DNA from: Gemmobacter caeni
Lineage (GTDB): Bacteria; Pseudomonadota; Alphaproteobacteria; Rhodobacterales; Rhodobacteraceae
Direction: 5' to 3'
DNA length: 64,000 nucleotides
NCBI RefSeq assembly: GCF_003054195.1
Contig: NZ_QBKP01000002.1
Span: forward strand, 203,970 to 267,969
The notes below the pieces were generated by a model, which was not told where the DNA came from, searched no databases, and worked only from the letters and a program-made list of their open reading frames with translations. Positions 1 to 6,263 of the stretch are shown here, one piece after another. A program made the position numbers and the translations under genes. The first letter of the stretch is position 1. Every line of letters starts with the position of its first letter.

Positions 1-2
1 TC

Positions 3-569
3 CCCTACGCGGCGATGCTGGAGGCGATCACACGCCGGGCCGCCCGAGCCGGGGTCCTAGTCCTCCGGGTGAACCCCGCCTACACCTCCGTCATCGGCCG
101 GGTCAACCTCGCGACCCGGCACGGCATCAGCACGCACCGGGCCGCCGCCCTCGCCATCGGGCGACGGGCGCAGGGGCACTCGGAGCGTCCACACTATCCC
201 CTCGCGAGACCCGAGGCCCCAGACCCTTCGCTCGGCGCGGTGCAGCCGCGAAGACACGTCTGGAGCCAGTGGGTCGTGGTCTCGCGGGAGGTGTCGCGGC
301 TTGACGCCGTGGCGCGGAAATCGGCCGGTTCGAGGGGCGAAGTCGCCCCCGGCGCCGGTCCGTTCAGGGGGAGGCGACCGGCATCCGGCCGGCCCCGTCC
401 GACCCCGTCCGCGCCAGTGACTGACTGGATCCCGGACTTCCCAACAGTCCCCGGTCAGGAGCCGACGGGCAATACCGTAATCCCCACCGCAGGGGACACG
501 TCTCCTGCGGTCCGCAGCGGACTTGTCCGTTGCGGTCAGGACATTGTCAGAAATGACTATGTTTCCTGA
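3..569 (+). CDS. TnpB-like RNA-guided nuclease/transposon accessory protein, 3' part only
   Basis: The reading frame is open from the left window edge, so only the C-terminal part (about 188 residues) is visible. The first 60 residues, with NPAYTSVIG followed by a Gly-Ile-Ser-x-His block and the segment HRAAALAIGRR, resemble the C-terminal end of the IS200/IS605 TnpB-related accessory proteins (the subgroup in which NPAYTSVIG takes the place of the zinc ribbon). Further on, HVWSQW followed by VSRE also resembles this subgroup. The Arg- and Pro-rich tail is poorly conserved in such proteins. No tnpA is visible. The catalytic RuvC aspartates would lie upstream of the window, so I cannot say whether the protein is active or a relic. 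Confidence 0.7.
   Translation, partial: PYAAMLEAITRRAARAGVLVLRVNPAYTSVIGRVNLATRHGISTHRAAALAIGRRAQGHSERPHYPLARPEAPDPSLGAVQPRRHVWSQWVVVSREVSRLDAVARKSAGSRGEVAPGAGPFRGRRPASGRPRPTPSAPVTDWIPDFPTVPGQEPTGNTVIPTAGDTSPAVRSGLVRCGQDIVRNDYVS
512..535 (+). other. hairpin at the 3' end of the TnpB-like gene
   Basis: Two arms of 11 bases (512-522 and 525-535) are complementary apart from one G-T wobble. A second, overlapping pairing (505-510 with 512-517) competes with it. The hairpin lies inside the last codons of the TnpB-like frame, where omega RNAs and right-end hairpins of IS605-type elements usually sit. It could equally be a terminator, although no T-run follows. The role is inferred from position only. 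Confidence 0.35.
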
Positions 570-581
570 ACGGTCTACCTG

Positions 582-851
582 ATGGCGAACCTCGCCAACG
601 CAACGGTCCTTGCGGCCGGTGTCCCCCATGTCGCCTACGCGGCCGAGGTGAACCCGCAAACGCTCCCGTTCGACACCTGGTGGGAGGCGAAGCGGGCCAG
701 CTTCGGGGCGGATGACGGGACCGTCTTCCTGTCCGAGGAACTGCTCGTCGGGGCGCTCTCCCGGGTCCCGCCCGGCGGGGCCCTGCTCCTTGATGTGAGC
801 CCGGAACAGATCGGGGTCCTGGAGCCGCGCGAGCCCGGGCCGGAGATCTGA
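582..851 (+). CDS. hypothetical protein, 89 residues
   Basis: I do not recognise this protein. It begins 12 bases after the stop of the TnpB-like frame and reads through to a stop just before the tmRNA gene. No convincing ribosome-binding site precedes the ATG; a GTG at about 648 is an alternative start. The C-terminal half (LSEELLVGALSRVPPGGALL and onward) looks like ordinary protein. It could be a small intact gene or the 3' remainder of a gene damaged by the neighbouring mobile element. Nothing in the sequence decides between these. Confidence 0.4.
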   Translation: MANLANATVLAAGVPHVAYAAEVNPQTLPFDTWWEAKRASFGADDGTVFLSEELLVGALSRVPPGGALLLDVSPEQIGVLEPREPGPEI

Positions 852-866
852 GATTTCAGGGAAGAT

Positions 867-1183
867 CCGGGGATTCTGTTGCCAGGCTCCCCGGGGCCCC
901 GCCTGCCGGTGCGACCCGTCAGGACTTCAGGTGGTTCACCCAGACCGCTTAAGCGGCGAGGGCGCGAACCGGCGCAGCGTTGGTGTTGGCAACTCTACGT
1001 TTCGGACCGATAACGGTGGTACCTCACCGAGCGAAAGCTGGCCTCTTTGAACGTTCGTCGATCCTGTTTCGGCCCCAGCAGAAGAGCACCGTCCGGGTGA
1101 TCTTGTGGTGGAGCCGCCGGGTACCGCCCCCGGGTCCGAGCCGCCTATTACAGGTGCGTTTATCGCCATAGTCCTTGCGGACC
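867..1183 (-). ncRNA. ssrA: circularly permuted two-piece tmRNA
   Basis: Read on the minus strand, the acceptor piece comes first. It has a T-arm (5-bp stem CCGGG/CCCGG, 7-base loop) and ends in CGGCTCCACCA at 1116-1106. After a 29-base intervening loop comes the coding piece, starting GGGGCCG at 1076. The two pieces form a 7-bp acceptor stem with a G3-U70 wobble, the alanyl-tRNA synthetase identity element. The tag frame (990-949) encodes ANTNAAPVRALAA and then TAA, ending in the AA degradation signal. The piece ends near CTGGCAACAGAATCCCC, similar to alphaproteobacterial tmRNAs. The role is to rescue stalled ribosomes and tag the peptide for proteolysis. No smpB is visible. The two outer ends are estimates. 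Confidence 0.9.
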
Positions 1184-1188
1184 CCCTC

Positions 1189-1217
1189 ATCTATCGAAAT
1201 CCGGATTTTCTCGTCAA
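1189..1217 (-). promoter_or_regulatory. promoter of the tmRNA gene
   Basis: On the minus strand TTGACG (1217-1212) is followed after exactly 17 bases by ATAGAT (1194-1189). This places the start of transcription near 1183, just before the acceptor piece. It fits a housekeeping sigma-70 type promoter. Confidence 0.65.
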
Positions 1218-1291
1218 GCTGATTCTTCGCATCGGTTGACATCCGGCCCGAACCGGTGCGAAAAAACGATTACGACGATGGGGGTGCGGAG

Positions 1292-1648
1292 ATGAACGGA
1301 TCGGAGACCTACCTGTTCAGGGCCCGCTCGGCGGAGGAGCAGGCGATGCGGGAGGCGCAGGTCCGCCTCATCCTCTCCTCGCTGGAGGAGGCCTCCGGCG
1401 CCCCGGCCCCGGTCCTCGTCGGGCTGACCCCGGACGGGGTCGAGCTGCTCACCTGGCTCCTGGACCTCGGCTCCGCGCCCGGATCCTTCCCGCCCGCCTC
1501 GATGATCCGGACCATCGCGACCGGTCGACCCGGGGTGATGGTGATGATCGCGCCGGAGCTGGCGGGCCGGATGCGGTCGCTGGTGGAGTTGGGGGAGGCG
1601 CGCCACCGGGCCGGCCTCACCGACCCGGCCCTGATCCGGATCCACTGA
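1292..1648 (+). CDS. hypothetical protein, 118 residues
   Basis: I do not recognise this protein. The ATG at 1292 is preceded by a GGTGCGGAG purine run; an in-frame GTG at 1256 lies inside the recurrent TGCGAAAAAA element and is less likely. The protein has an acidic N-terminal helix, then a short alternating hydrophobic region and a conserved-looking MVMIAPELAGRM segment. It ends 4 bases before the methyltransferase start, so the two are probably co-transcribed. A TTGACA at 1236 lies upstream, but no clear -10 follows at the usual distance. Confidence 0.65.
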   Translation: MNGSETYLFRARSAEEQAMREAQVRLILSSLEEASGAPAPVLVGLTPDGVELLTWLLDLGSAPGSFPPASMIRTIATGRPGVMVMIAPELAGRMRSLVELGEARHRAGLTDPALIRIH

Positions 1649-1652
1649 CCGG

Positions 1653-2399
1653 ATGCGCCCGCTCTCGGACGTGCCCCATTTCAGCCGGGACGGGATCACC
1701 CTCTACCACGGCTGCGCGTTGACCCTCCTGCCCCGCCTTCGCGGCGCGGCGGACCTGGTCGTCACGGACCCGCCCTACCGGCTCACCTCGGGGGGCCGCA
1801 ACGCGCAGGTGATGTCCGGGATCTTCGCCTCGGACCGGTACGACAACTCGGGCGAGCTGATGCGGACGGTCGGCTGGGCGGAGTTCGCGCGCCCGCTCCT
1901 TGAGGCCTGCAAGCCGGACGCGGACGCCTACGTGATGGCGAACGACAAGCAGATCTTCGCCGCGCATGCCGCGATGATCGGGGCCGGCTGGCGCTGTCAC
2001 AACCTCCTCGTCTGGAACAAGGGGGCGCCGACCCGGAACCGGTGGTACATGAAGGAGAACGAGTACGTCCTCTACCTCTGGAAGGGGCGCGCCCGCACGA
2101 TCCGGAACCCGGGCTCGAAACAGACCTTCCTGTCCCCGCGGCCCGATCGTCACGAGAAGATCCACGACACCCAGAAGCCGGTCCCGCTCCTCGAGCACTA
2201 CATCCGGAACTCCTCGGAGCCGGGGGATCTCGTGCTCGACCCGTTCGCGGGGTCCGCCGCGACCCTGGTCGCGGCGCGACGCGCCGGGAGGCGCGCCGTC
2301 GGCATCGAGCTGGACCCGCGGAACTACGCGGCCGCCGTGGCGCGCCTCGGGCGGGAATGCGAAAATCCCACTTGCCAGGGCGAGGGCGAACCCGCATAG
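1653..2399 (+). CDS. DNA methyltransferase (beta-class N6-adenine/N4-cytosine type)
   Basis: The 248-residue protein carries the catalytic DPPY motif at residues 39-42. The S-adenosylmethionine-binding motif DPFAGSAATL follows near residue 196, with HDTQKPVPLLEHYI just before it. This order, catalytic motif before cofactor motif, is that of the beta class. A WNKGAPTRNRWYMKENEYVLYLW-like block, typical of phage and plasmid methylases, lies between; only its presence is noted here. No restriction partner is adjacent, so it looks like an orphan methylase. It lacks the C-terminal extension of CcrM, so a CcrM-like GANTC specificity cannot be assumed. Confidence 0.88.
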   Translation: MRPLSDVPHFSRDGITLYHGCALTLLPRLRGAADLVVTDPPYRLTSGGRNAQVMSGIFASDRYDNSGELMRTVGWAEFARPLLEACKPDADAYVMANDKQIFAAHAAMIGAGWRCHNLLVWNKGAPTRNRWYMKENEYVLYLWKGRARTIRNPGSKQTFLSPRPDRHEKIHDTQKPVPLLEHYIRNSSEPGDLVLDPFAGSAATLVAARRAGRRAVGIELDPRNYAAAVARLGRECENPTCQGEGEPA

Positions 2400-2447
2400 A
2401 ATAGATTTGCGAAAATCTTAATCGAGGCTCATCAGGAAAGGACCATC

Positions 2448-2705
2448 ATGAGCGACGACAAGAAGACCGACTATGACGTGACCGCGGACGAGCTGACCCA
2501 GTTCGTCGAGCGCGCGGAGCACCTGATCGCGGAGAAGAAGGACATCACGGAGCAGGAGAAGGAGCTCTACGCCGAGGCCAAGGGTCGCGGCTATGACACC
2601 AAGATCCTGAAGAAGGTGATCGCGCTGCGGGCGCGGGACCCGAACGACGTGGCGGAGGAGGAGGCGGTCCTCGAGATGTACAAGAAGGCGCTCAAGATGA
2701 GCTGA
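2448..2705 (+). CDS. gapR: GapR-family nucleoid-associated protein (DUF2312)
   Basis: The 85-residue protein matches the DUF2312/GapR family along its length. It has a coiled N-terminal half (LTQFVERAEHLIAEKKDI), the block EKELYAEAKGRGYDTKILKK and the C-terminal RARDPNDVAEEEAVLEMY. In Caulobacter, GapR is an essential protein that clamps overtwisted DNA ahead of replication forks and RNA polymerase. Here it probably helps manage plasmid DNA topology. The leader holds one TTTGCGAAAA element at 2406-2415 and a good ribosome-binding site (AGGAAAGG). A stable 12-bp hairpin follows the stop. Confidence 0.9.
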   Translation: MSDDKKTDYDVTADELTQFVERAEHLIAEKKDITEQEKELYAEAKGRGYDTKILKKVIALRARDPNDVAEEEAVLEMYKKALKMS

Positions 2706-2713
2706 CCCGCGTC

Positions 2714-2744
2714 CCGCCCGTTGCCGTTTTCAGGCAGCGGGCGG
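2714..2744 (+). terminator. hairpin terminator after gapR
   Basis: A 12-bp stem (2714-2725 with 2733-2744, one G-T wobble) and a 7-base loop lie 8 bases after the gapR stop. No T-run follows, so termination may be partial or Rho-dependent. Confidence 0.5.
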
Positions 2745-2773
2745 ATCATGCGAGAAACGTGATGGAGGCGCCT

Positions 2774-3052
2774 ATGTCACAAGGACCGAACGGAAGCCTG
2801 GGCGGTGACGCCCGACCCCTCTTCAGCTCGACCCGGCCCCGGATCGGGGCGCACGCGACCGTCGAGGTCAGCTCGACGATCCAGGCGAGCGGCCCGTTGA
2901 CCGGGGTCACCCCGGAAGGGCGCGGCACGGTCGACATCGGCGGTCGCGTGGTGAGCGGGACCCTCGTCCCCTCGATGCGGCGCCTTCACCTGTCCGAACC
3001 CGCCACCCCGATCGAGGAGCCGAGCCGCGATGAAGACCCCTCCCCCTGCTGA
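2774..3052 (+). CDS. hypothetical protein, 92 residues
   Basis: I do not recognise this protein. The ATG at 2774 has GGAGG 5 to 9 bases upstream; a second ATG at 2762 would add four residues. The middle reads as short beta strands (HATVEVSSTIQASG, RGTVDIGGRVVSGTLV), which suggests a small beta-rich fold. Its 3' end overlaps the next gene by 23 bases, so the two are probably translated together. Confidence 0.6.
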   Translation: MSQGPNGSLGGDARPLFSSTRPRIGAHATVEVSSTIQASGPLTGVTPEGRGTVDIGGRVVSGTLVPSMRRLHLSEPATPIEEPSRDEDPSPC

Positions 3053-3416
3053 GCGGCCGGCGGTGGACCGGATCGAGATCTACGTCCGGTTCCTGGACCC
3101 GCGCAGCGGGAACGCCGGGGTGTTCGAATCCCCCTGCTCAACGGTCGCGGAGGCGGCCTGGCGGTTCGCCGAGGACCGGGACTGCGTCAGCGCGATGGCG
3201 GTGGCGATCTCCCCGGAGGGCCGGCCGGTCGCGATGAGCGACGCCACGGACCAGGTCCGGGAGGCGCTCCTCGACATGATCCGGGAGGGCCGGTTCGAGT
3301 GCTGCCCGCACCCGATCGTCGAGGATCAGTTTGACGACCTGATGGAGGAGGCCCGTCAGGCAGCCGAGGAGGACGCGGATCATGAGCGGATCGAACGCGC
3401 GATGCTGCACATCTGA
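3030..3416 (+). CDS. hypothetical protein, 128 residues
   Basis: I do not recognise this protein. The ATG at 3030 lies inside the upstream gene and has GAGGAG as ribosome-binding site. The N-terminal half looks like a mixed alpha/beta domain beginning RIEIYVRFLDPRSG. The C-terminal third is acidic and helical (DDLMEEARQAAEEDADHERIE). It is the middle member of a string of small overlapping genes between gapR and the replication region. Confidence 0.65.
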   Translation: MKTPPPAERPAVDRIEIYVRFLDPRSGNAGVFESPCSTVAEAAWRFAEDRDCVSAMAVAISPEGRPVAMSDATDQVREALLDMIREGRFECCPHPIVEDQFDDLMEEARQAAEEDADHERIERAMLHI

Positions 3417-3564
3417 GCCGGGCCGGGATCCGATCAGCCCCGATGGGCTGATCGAGGAGGACGGGTTCATCACCGTTGTCGCCACGGGGTGGACGAGGAC
3501 GAGCGCCAAGGCGCCAGGTCCGGAAACGGACCCCGAGCCCCCTGCCCCGCCGGAGCCGGCCTGA
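3382..3564 (+). CDS. possible small protein, 60 residues
   Basis: A short frame begins at an ATG inside the preceding gene and runs to a Pro-rich end. The segment GLIEEDGFITVVATGW looks like real protein, but the rest is low in complexity. The purine-rich stretch GAGGACGCGGATC precedes the start. It could be a third overlapping gene of this string or a chance frame in GC-rich DNA. Confidence 0.35.
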   Translation: MSGSNARCCTSEPGRDPISPDGLIEEDGFITVVATGWTRTSAKAPGPETDPEPPAPPEPA

Positions 3565-3628
3565 TTCCGCGAGGCCGCCGACGGAGGGGCCGAATCTGAC
3601 CCGCAACATCTTGTGACGGGCAAGCGAC

Positions 3629-3662
3629 TTATCCACAGGATCGTCCACAGAGCCGTCCACAG
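3629..3662 (+). promoter_or_regulatory. DnaA-box cluster upstream of repA
   Basis: A perfect DnaA box, TTATCCACA, at 3629-3637 is followed by two close relatives, CGTCCACAG at 3642-3650 and 3654-3662, all in the same orientation and spaced 12 bases. Such a cluster suggests DnaA binding near the replication genes. The 296 bases between the last upstream gene and repA hold no other gene. Confidence 0.55.
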
Positions 3663-3818
3663 CGGGATTTCGGCCTTGCTCCGAACTTCATGTGGAACTT
3701 GCGTCGTGCCACGTAACCCCTTGATCGCTCGGCATATATCTCCCGTCAGATGAAGGCCGCGGCGACAGGCTTCGCAGCCCTCGTCAATATTTTCTGGAAA
3801 ACTGGCCTGAATCTGTTG

Positions 3819-3846
3819 TATCGGTATCGTTAAAGAATAACCGATA
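3819..3846. promoter_or_regulatory. inverted repeat, candidate operator of the repABC operon
   Basis: TATCGGT (3819-3825) and ACCGATA (3840-3846) form a perfect 7-bp inverted repeat with 14 bases between, ending 14 bases before the repA ATG. It overlaps a TTGTAT/TAACCG pair (spacing 16) that could be the repA promoter. RepA proteins of this family repress their own operon, so this is a plausible operator. Confidence 0.45.
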
Positions 3847-3860
3847 ACGGGGCAGTGAGG

Positions 3861-5048
3861 ATGAGCATCAAGGGATCGAAACGGTTTACCTCCCTTTCAA
3901 GCCGTTTGACCAGCAAGATCCAGGAGCACTCAGAGGAGAGCTTCCCGCCGGATGCGCACAAGACGCTGCGCCGGTTCGCCATGCGCGAGGCGGCCGATTT
4001 CCTGCGGATCAATCAGAACACCTTCCGGCACTATGTGTCCACCCTGTCGGACAAGATCCCCACCGGGGAGCTGGACAAGAGCAACCGTCGGTACTTCACC
4101 CTCGAGGAGATTCATCAGATCCAGGAGGTCCTGTTCCGTGAGGGGAAGATCGAGGCGAAGGACCACCCCCGTCGAACCTCCACCGAGCGGTGTCAGATAA
4201 TAACCTGCTTTAACCTAAAGGGGGGGTCCGCCAAGACCTCAACCGTCGTCAACACCGCGCAGCTGATGGCCGCGCGCGGATATCGGGTTCTGCTGGTGGA
4301 GCTTGATTCCCAGGCGAGTCTGACGAACATGTTCGGGATCACCCCGGAGCTCGACCCGGACCTGCCGACCTCCTACGACATGATCCGCTACAAGGACCCG
4401 GTCCCGGCCCGGGAGGTGATCCGGAGGACCTACTTCCCGGGGATCGACCTGATCCCCGGCTCCATGAACATCATGGAGTTCGAGTTCGAGACCGCCCTCT
4501 CCTTCCGGAACCCGGGCGCGACCGGGATGTTCCACACCCGGATCGCCGCGGCGCTCGAGTCGGTCCAGCAGGACTATGACATCATCCTCTTCGACACCCC
4601 GCCGCAGCTCAGCTTCGCGGTGATCGCGTCCCTCTTCGCCTCGAACGGGGTGCTGATCCCGCTGAACGCCTCCATGCTCGACGTGATGTCGCTCGCGAGC
4701 TTCCTGCGGATGGCCGGGGAGCTGATGACCGTGGTCGAGAGCTACGCGCCGGATCACGGGTTCGACTTCGTCAAGATCCTGATCACCCGATACGAGGCGA
4801 CGGATCAGCCCCAGGTCCAGATGGCGAGCTTCCTGCGCACCGTGCTGGGCGCCTCCGTCATGCCGGTGGAGTTCGTCAAGTCCACCGCGATCGGGGACGC
4901 CGCGAACACCAAGCAGACCGTCTTCGAAGTCGAGCCGCGCGACATCAACCGCAAGACCTATGACCGGGTGATCGAGTCCATCTCCCGGATCTGCGACGAG
5001 ATCGAGCTCGAGATGCACAAGTCGTGGGGGCGGACCGATGGCGCGTAA
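3861..5048 (+). CDS. repA: plasmid partition ATPase and autorepressor RepA (ParA family)
   Basis: The 395-residue protein has an N-terminal helix-turn-helix (EAADFLRINQNTFRHYV, about residues 45-61) of the RepA type. A deviant Walker A motif, KGGSAKTS, follows near residue 119, then VLLVELDSQASLTNMFG and the Walker B-like IILFDTPPQ. It is the ParA-type ATPase that moves plasmid copies apart and usually represses the operon. ATG at 3861 is chosen because GGGG lies 7 bases upstream; a GTG at 3855 is also in frame. The end overlaps repB by 11 bases. Confidence 0.95.
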   Translation: MSIKGSKRFTSLSSRLTSKIQEHSEESFPPDAHKTLRRFAMREAADFLRINQNTFRHYVSTLSDKIPTGELDKSNRRYFTLEEIHQIQEVLFREGKIEAKDHPRRTSTERCQIITCFNLKGGSAKTSTVVNTAQLMAARGYRVLLVELDSQASLTNMFGITPELDPDLPTSYDMIRYKDPVPAREVIRRTYFPGIDLIPGSMNIMEFEFETALSFRNPGATGMFHTRIAAALESVQQDYDIILFDTPPQLSFAVIASLFASNGVLIPLNASMLDVMSLASFLRMAGELMTVVESYAPDHGFDFVKILITRYEATDQPQVQMASFLRTVLGASVMPVEFVKSTAIGDAANTKQTVFEVEPRDINRKTYDRVIESISRICDEIELEMHKSWGRTDGA

Positions 5049-5985
5049 GAACCCGTTCGGGAGCACCCTCGCCAAGGCGATGGCGGAGGGGACCGACTTC
5101 GACGATGACGAGATCGATCAGGTCTTGCCCGAAGCCCCGGTGCGGGCCTCCGGCCCGACCGTGGCCCGCGCCATCGAGGCGATCAAGGAGGACGACAAGC
5201 AGGCGACCCGGATGGTCAGCCCGTCCCATATTCGGCTCTCCCCGCTCCAGGACCGGATCGACCCGGAGGAGGGGCTCGAGACGCTGATCGAGTCCATCCG
5301 GACGCACGGTCAGAAGGTCCCGATCCTCGTGCGCCGGCTCCCGTCCGGGGAGATGGAGATCGTCTACGGCCGTCGCCGCCTCCTCGCCTGCCGCACGCTC
5401 GGGATCGACGTGCGGGCGGTCGTCATGGAAATGGACGACCGGAGCGCCCTGATCGCGCAGGGGGTGGAGAACGCGCAGCGGCTCGAGAACTCCTACATCG
5501 AGCGGGCCCTCTTCGTGAAGCAGGTGCTCGACGCCGGCTTCGACCTCGCGACCGTCGAACAGGCGATCCAGGTCGAGGCGACCCAGGCGAGCCGGATGCG
5601 CGGGATCGTCGACGCGATCCCGCTCCCGGTCATCCACCGGATCGGCGCCGCGCACGGGGTCGGGCGGCGGCCCTGGGAGGAGCTCCGCAAGCTGATCGTT
5701 GACCGGTCGGACCTCTCGGAGCAGCAGCTGCTGGACCTGATCCGGACCGACCTGCCCTCCCCGGACCGGCTGCCTGATCTGATTGAGCGGCTGAAGCCGG
5801 CGCGCCCCCCCTCCCCTTCCGCCCCCCGCACGCTGCTCAGCGGTCGCCTCAGCGCTGACCTGTCGGGGAAAAGGCTCACCCTGCGTGTGAGCTCAACGCG
5901 GGATGCGCATCTCCTTGCCCTGATCGAGGAGCGACTGCCCGAGATCATCGCCGAGATTGAGTCATCAAGAACGGGGGGTAAGTAG
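5038..5985 (+). CDS. repB: partition protein RepB (ParB family, parS-binding)
   Basis: The 315-residue protein shows the ParB layout. An N-terminal basic segment is followed by the ParB/Srx-like domain (SPLQDRIDPEEGLETLIESI, then YGRRRLLACRTLG) and the conserved ENAQRLENSYIERALFV block, with a helix-turn-helix and dimerisation region behind it. It binds centromere-like parS sites and works with RepA in segregation. The probable target, TTGCCCGCGGGCAA, lies 59 bases after its stop and recurs downstream. The start overlaps the repA end, giving translational coupling. Confidence 0.93.
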   Translation: MARKNPFGSTLAKAMAEGTDFDDDEIDQVLPEAPVRASGPTVARAIEAIKEDDKQATRMVSPSHIRLSPLQDRIDPEEGLETLIESIRTHGQKVPILVRRLPSGEMEIVYGRRRLLACRTLGIDVRAVVMEMDDRSALIAQGVENAQRLENSYIERALFVKQVLDAGFDLATVEQAIQVEATQASRMRGIVDAIPLPVIHRIGAAHGVGRRPWEELRKLIVDRSDLSEQQLLDLIRTDLPSPDRLPDLIERLKPARPPSPSAPRTLLSGRLSADLSGKRLTLRVSSTRDAHLLALIEERLPEIIAEIESSRTGGK

Positions 5986-6023
5986 CTGATATATATTAAA
6001 AATAGTATTTCGTGAGCGGATTT

Positions 6024-6058
6024 TAGGTAAGCACTGATTACCTATTGCCCGCGGGCAA
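6024..6058. promoter_or_regulatory. parS: inverted repeat next to a perfect parS palindrome
   Basis: A perfect 14-bp palindrome, TTGCCCGCGGGCAA, sits at 6045-6058 just after repB. Immediately upstream a second inverted repeat, TAGGTAA (6024-6030) and TTACCTA (6038-6044), abuts it. repABC plasmids carry palindromic parS sites of this general design close to repB and repC. Confidence 0.75.
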
Positions 6059-6133
6059 GATCAACCGGGATCACGGCAAAAGCCGGACCTCAGAGCAGCA
6101 CCCACAAGAGAAAGGAGCAGACCCCGCGCAAAA

Positions 6134-6184
6134 GAAAAGACCCCCCGAAAGCGGTGCTTCCGAAGGGCCTCTGTAAGCTTGAAC
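6134..6184 (-). ncRNA. counter-transcribed antisense RNA controlling repC
   Basis: The minus strand of the repB-repC gap holds a promoter (TTGATT at 6219-6214, 17-base spacer, TATCTG at 6196-6191). About 20 bases beyond its expected start lies a strong intrinsic terminator: a 12-bp stem formed by 6167-6156 and 6152-6141 with a 3-base loop, followed by a T-rich tract (6140-6131). The predicted RNA is about 50 bases, the size and position of the incompatibility ctRNAs of repABC plasmids. These bind the repC leader and limit RepC synthesis. Confidence 0.8.
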
Positions 6185-6190
6185 ACCTAA

Positions 6191-6219
6191 CAGATAGCCC
6201 AACATTTCGAGCGAATCAA
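6191..6219 (-). promoter_or_regulatory. promoter of the antisense ctRNA
   Basis: TTGATT and TATCTG are separated by exactly 17 bases on the minus strand, which puts the transcription start near 6184 and gives an RNA of about 50 bases before the terminator. Confidence 0.7.
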
Positions 6220-6263
6220 CACCGATTTTGGTGACCGGTCGGCTTTTGCCGTCTGAAACCCCC

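Larger units (their letters stand above)
6073..6252 (+). repeat. complementary hairpins flanking the ctRNA region in the repC leader
   Basis: CGGCAAAAGCCG at 6074-6085 and CGGCTTTTGCCG at 6240-6251 are each self-complementary and perfectly complementary to one another (13 bp, 6073-6085 with 6240-6252). They bracket the antisense RNA. The repC leader could therefore fold either locally or over a long range, which is the kind of switch used for ctRNA control of repC. Confidence 0.55.

Noticed and set aside
936-1242. Small open frames on both strands between 936 and 1242
   Set aside because: They fall within the tmRNA gene and its promoter, which explain the sequence fully.
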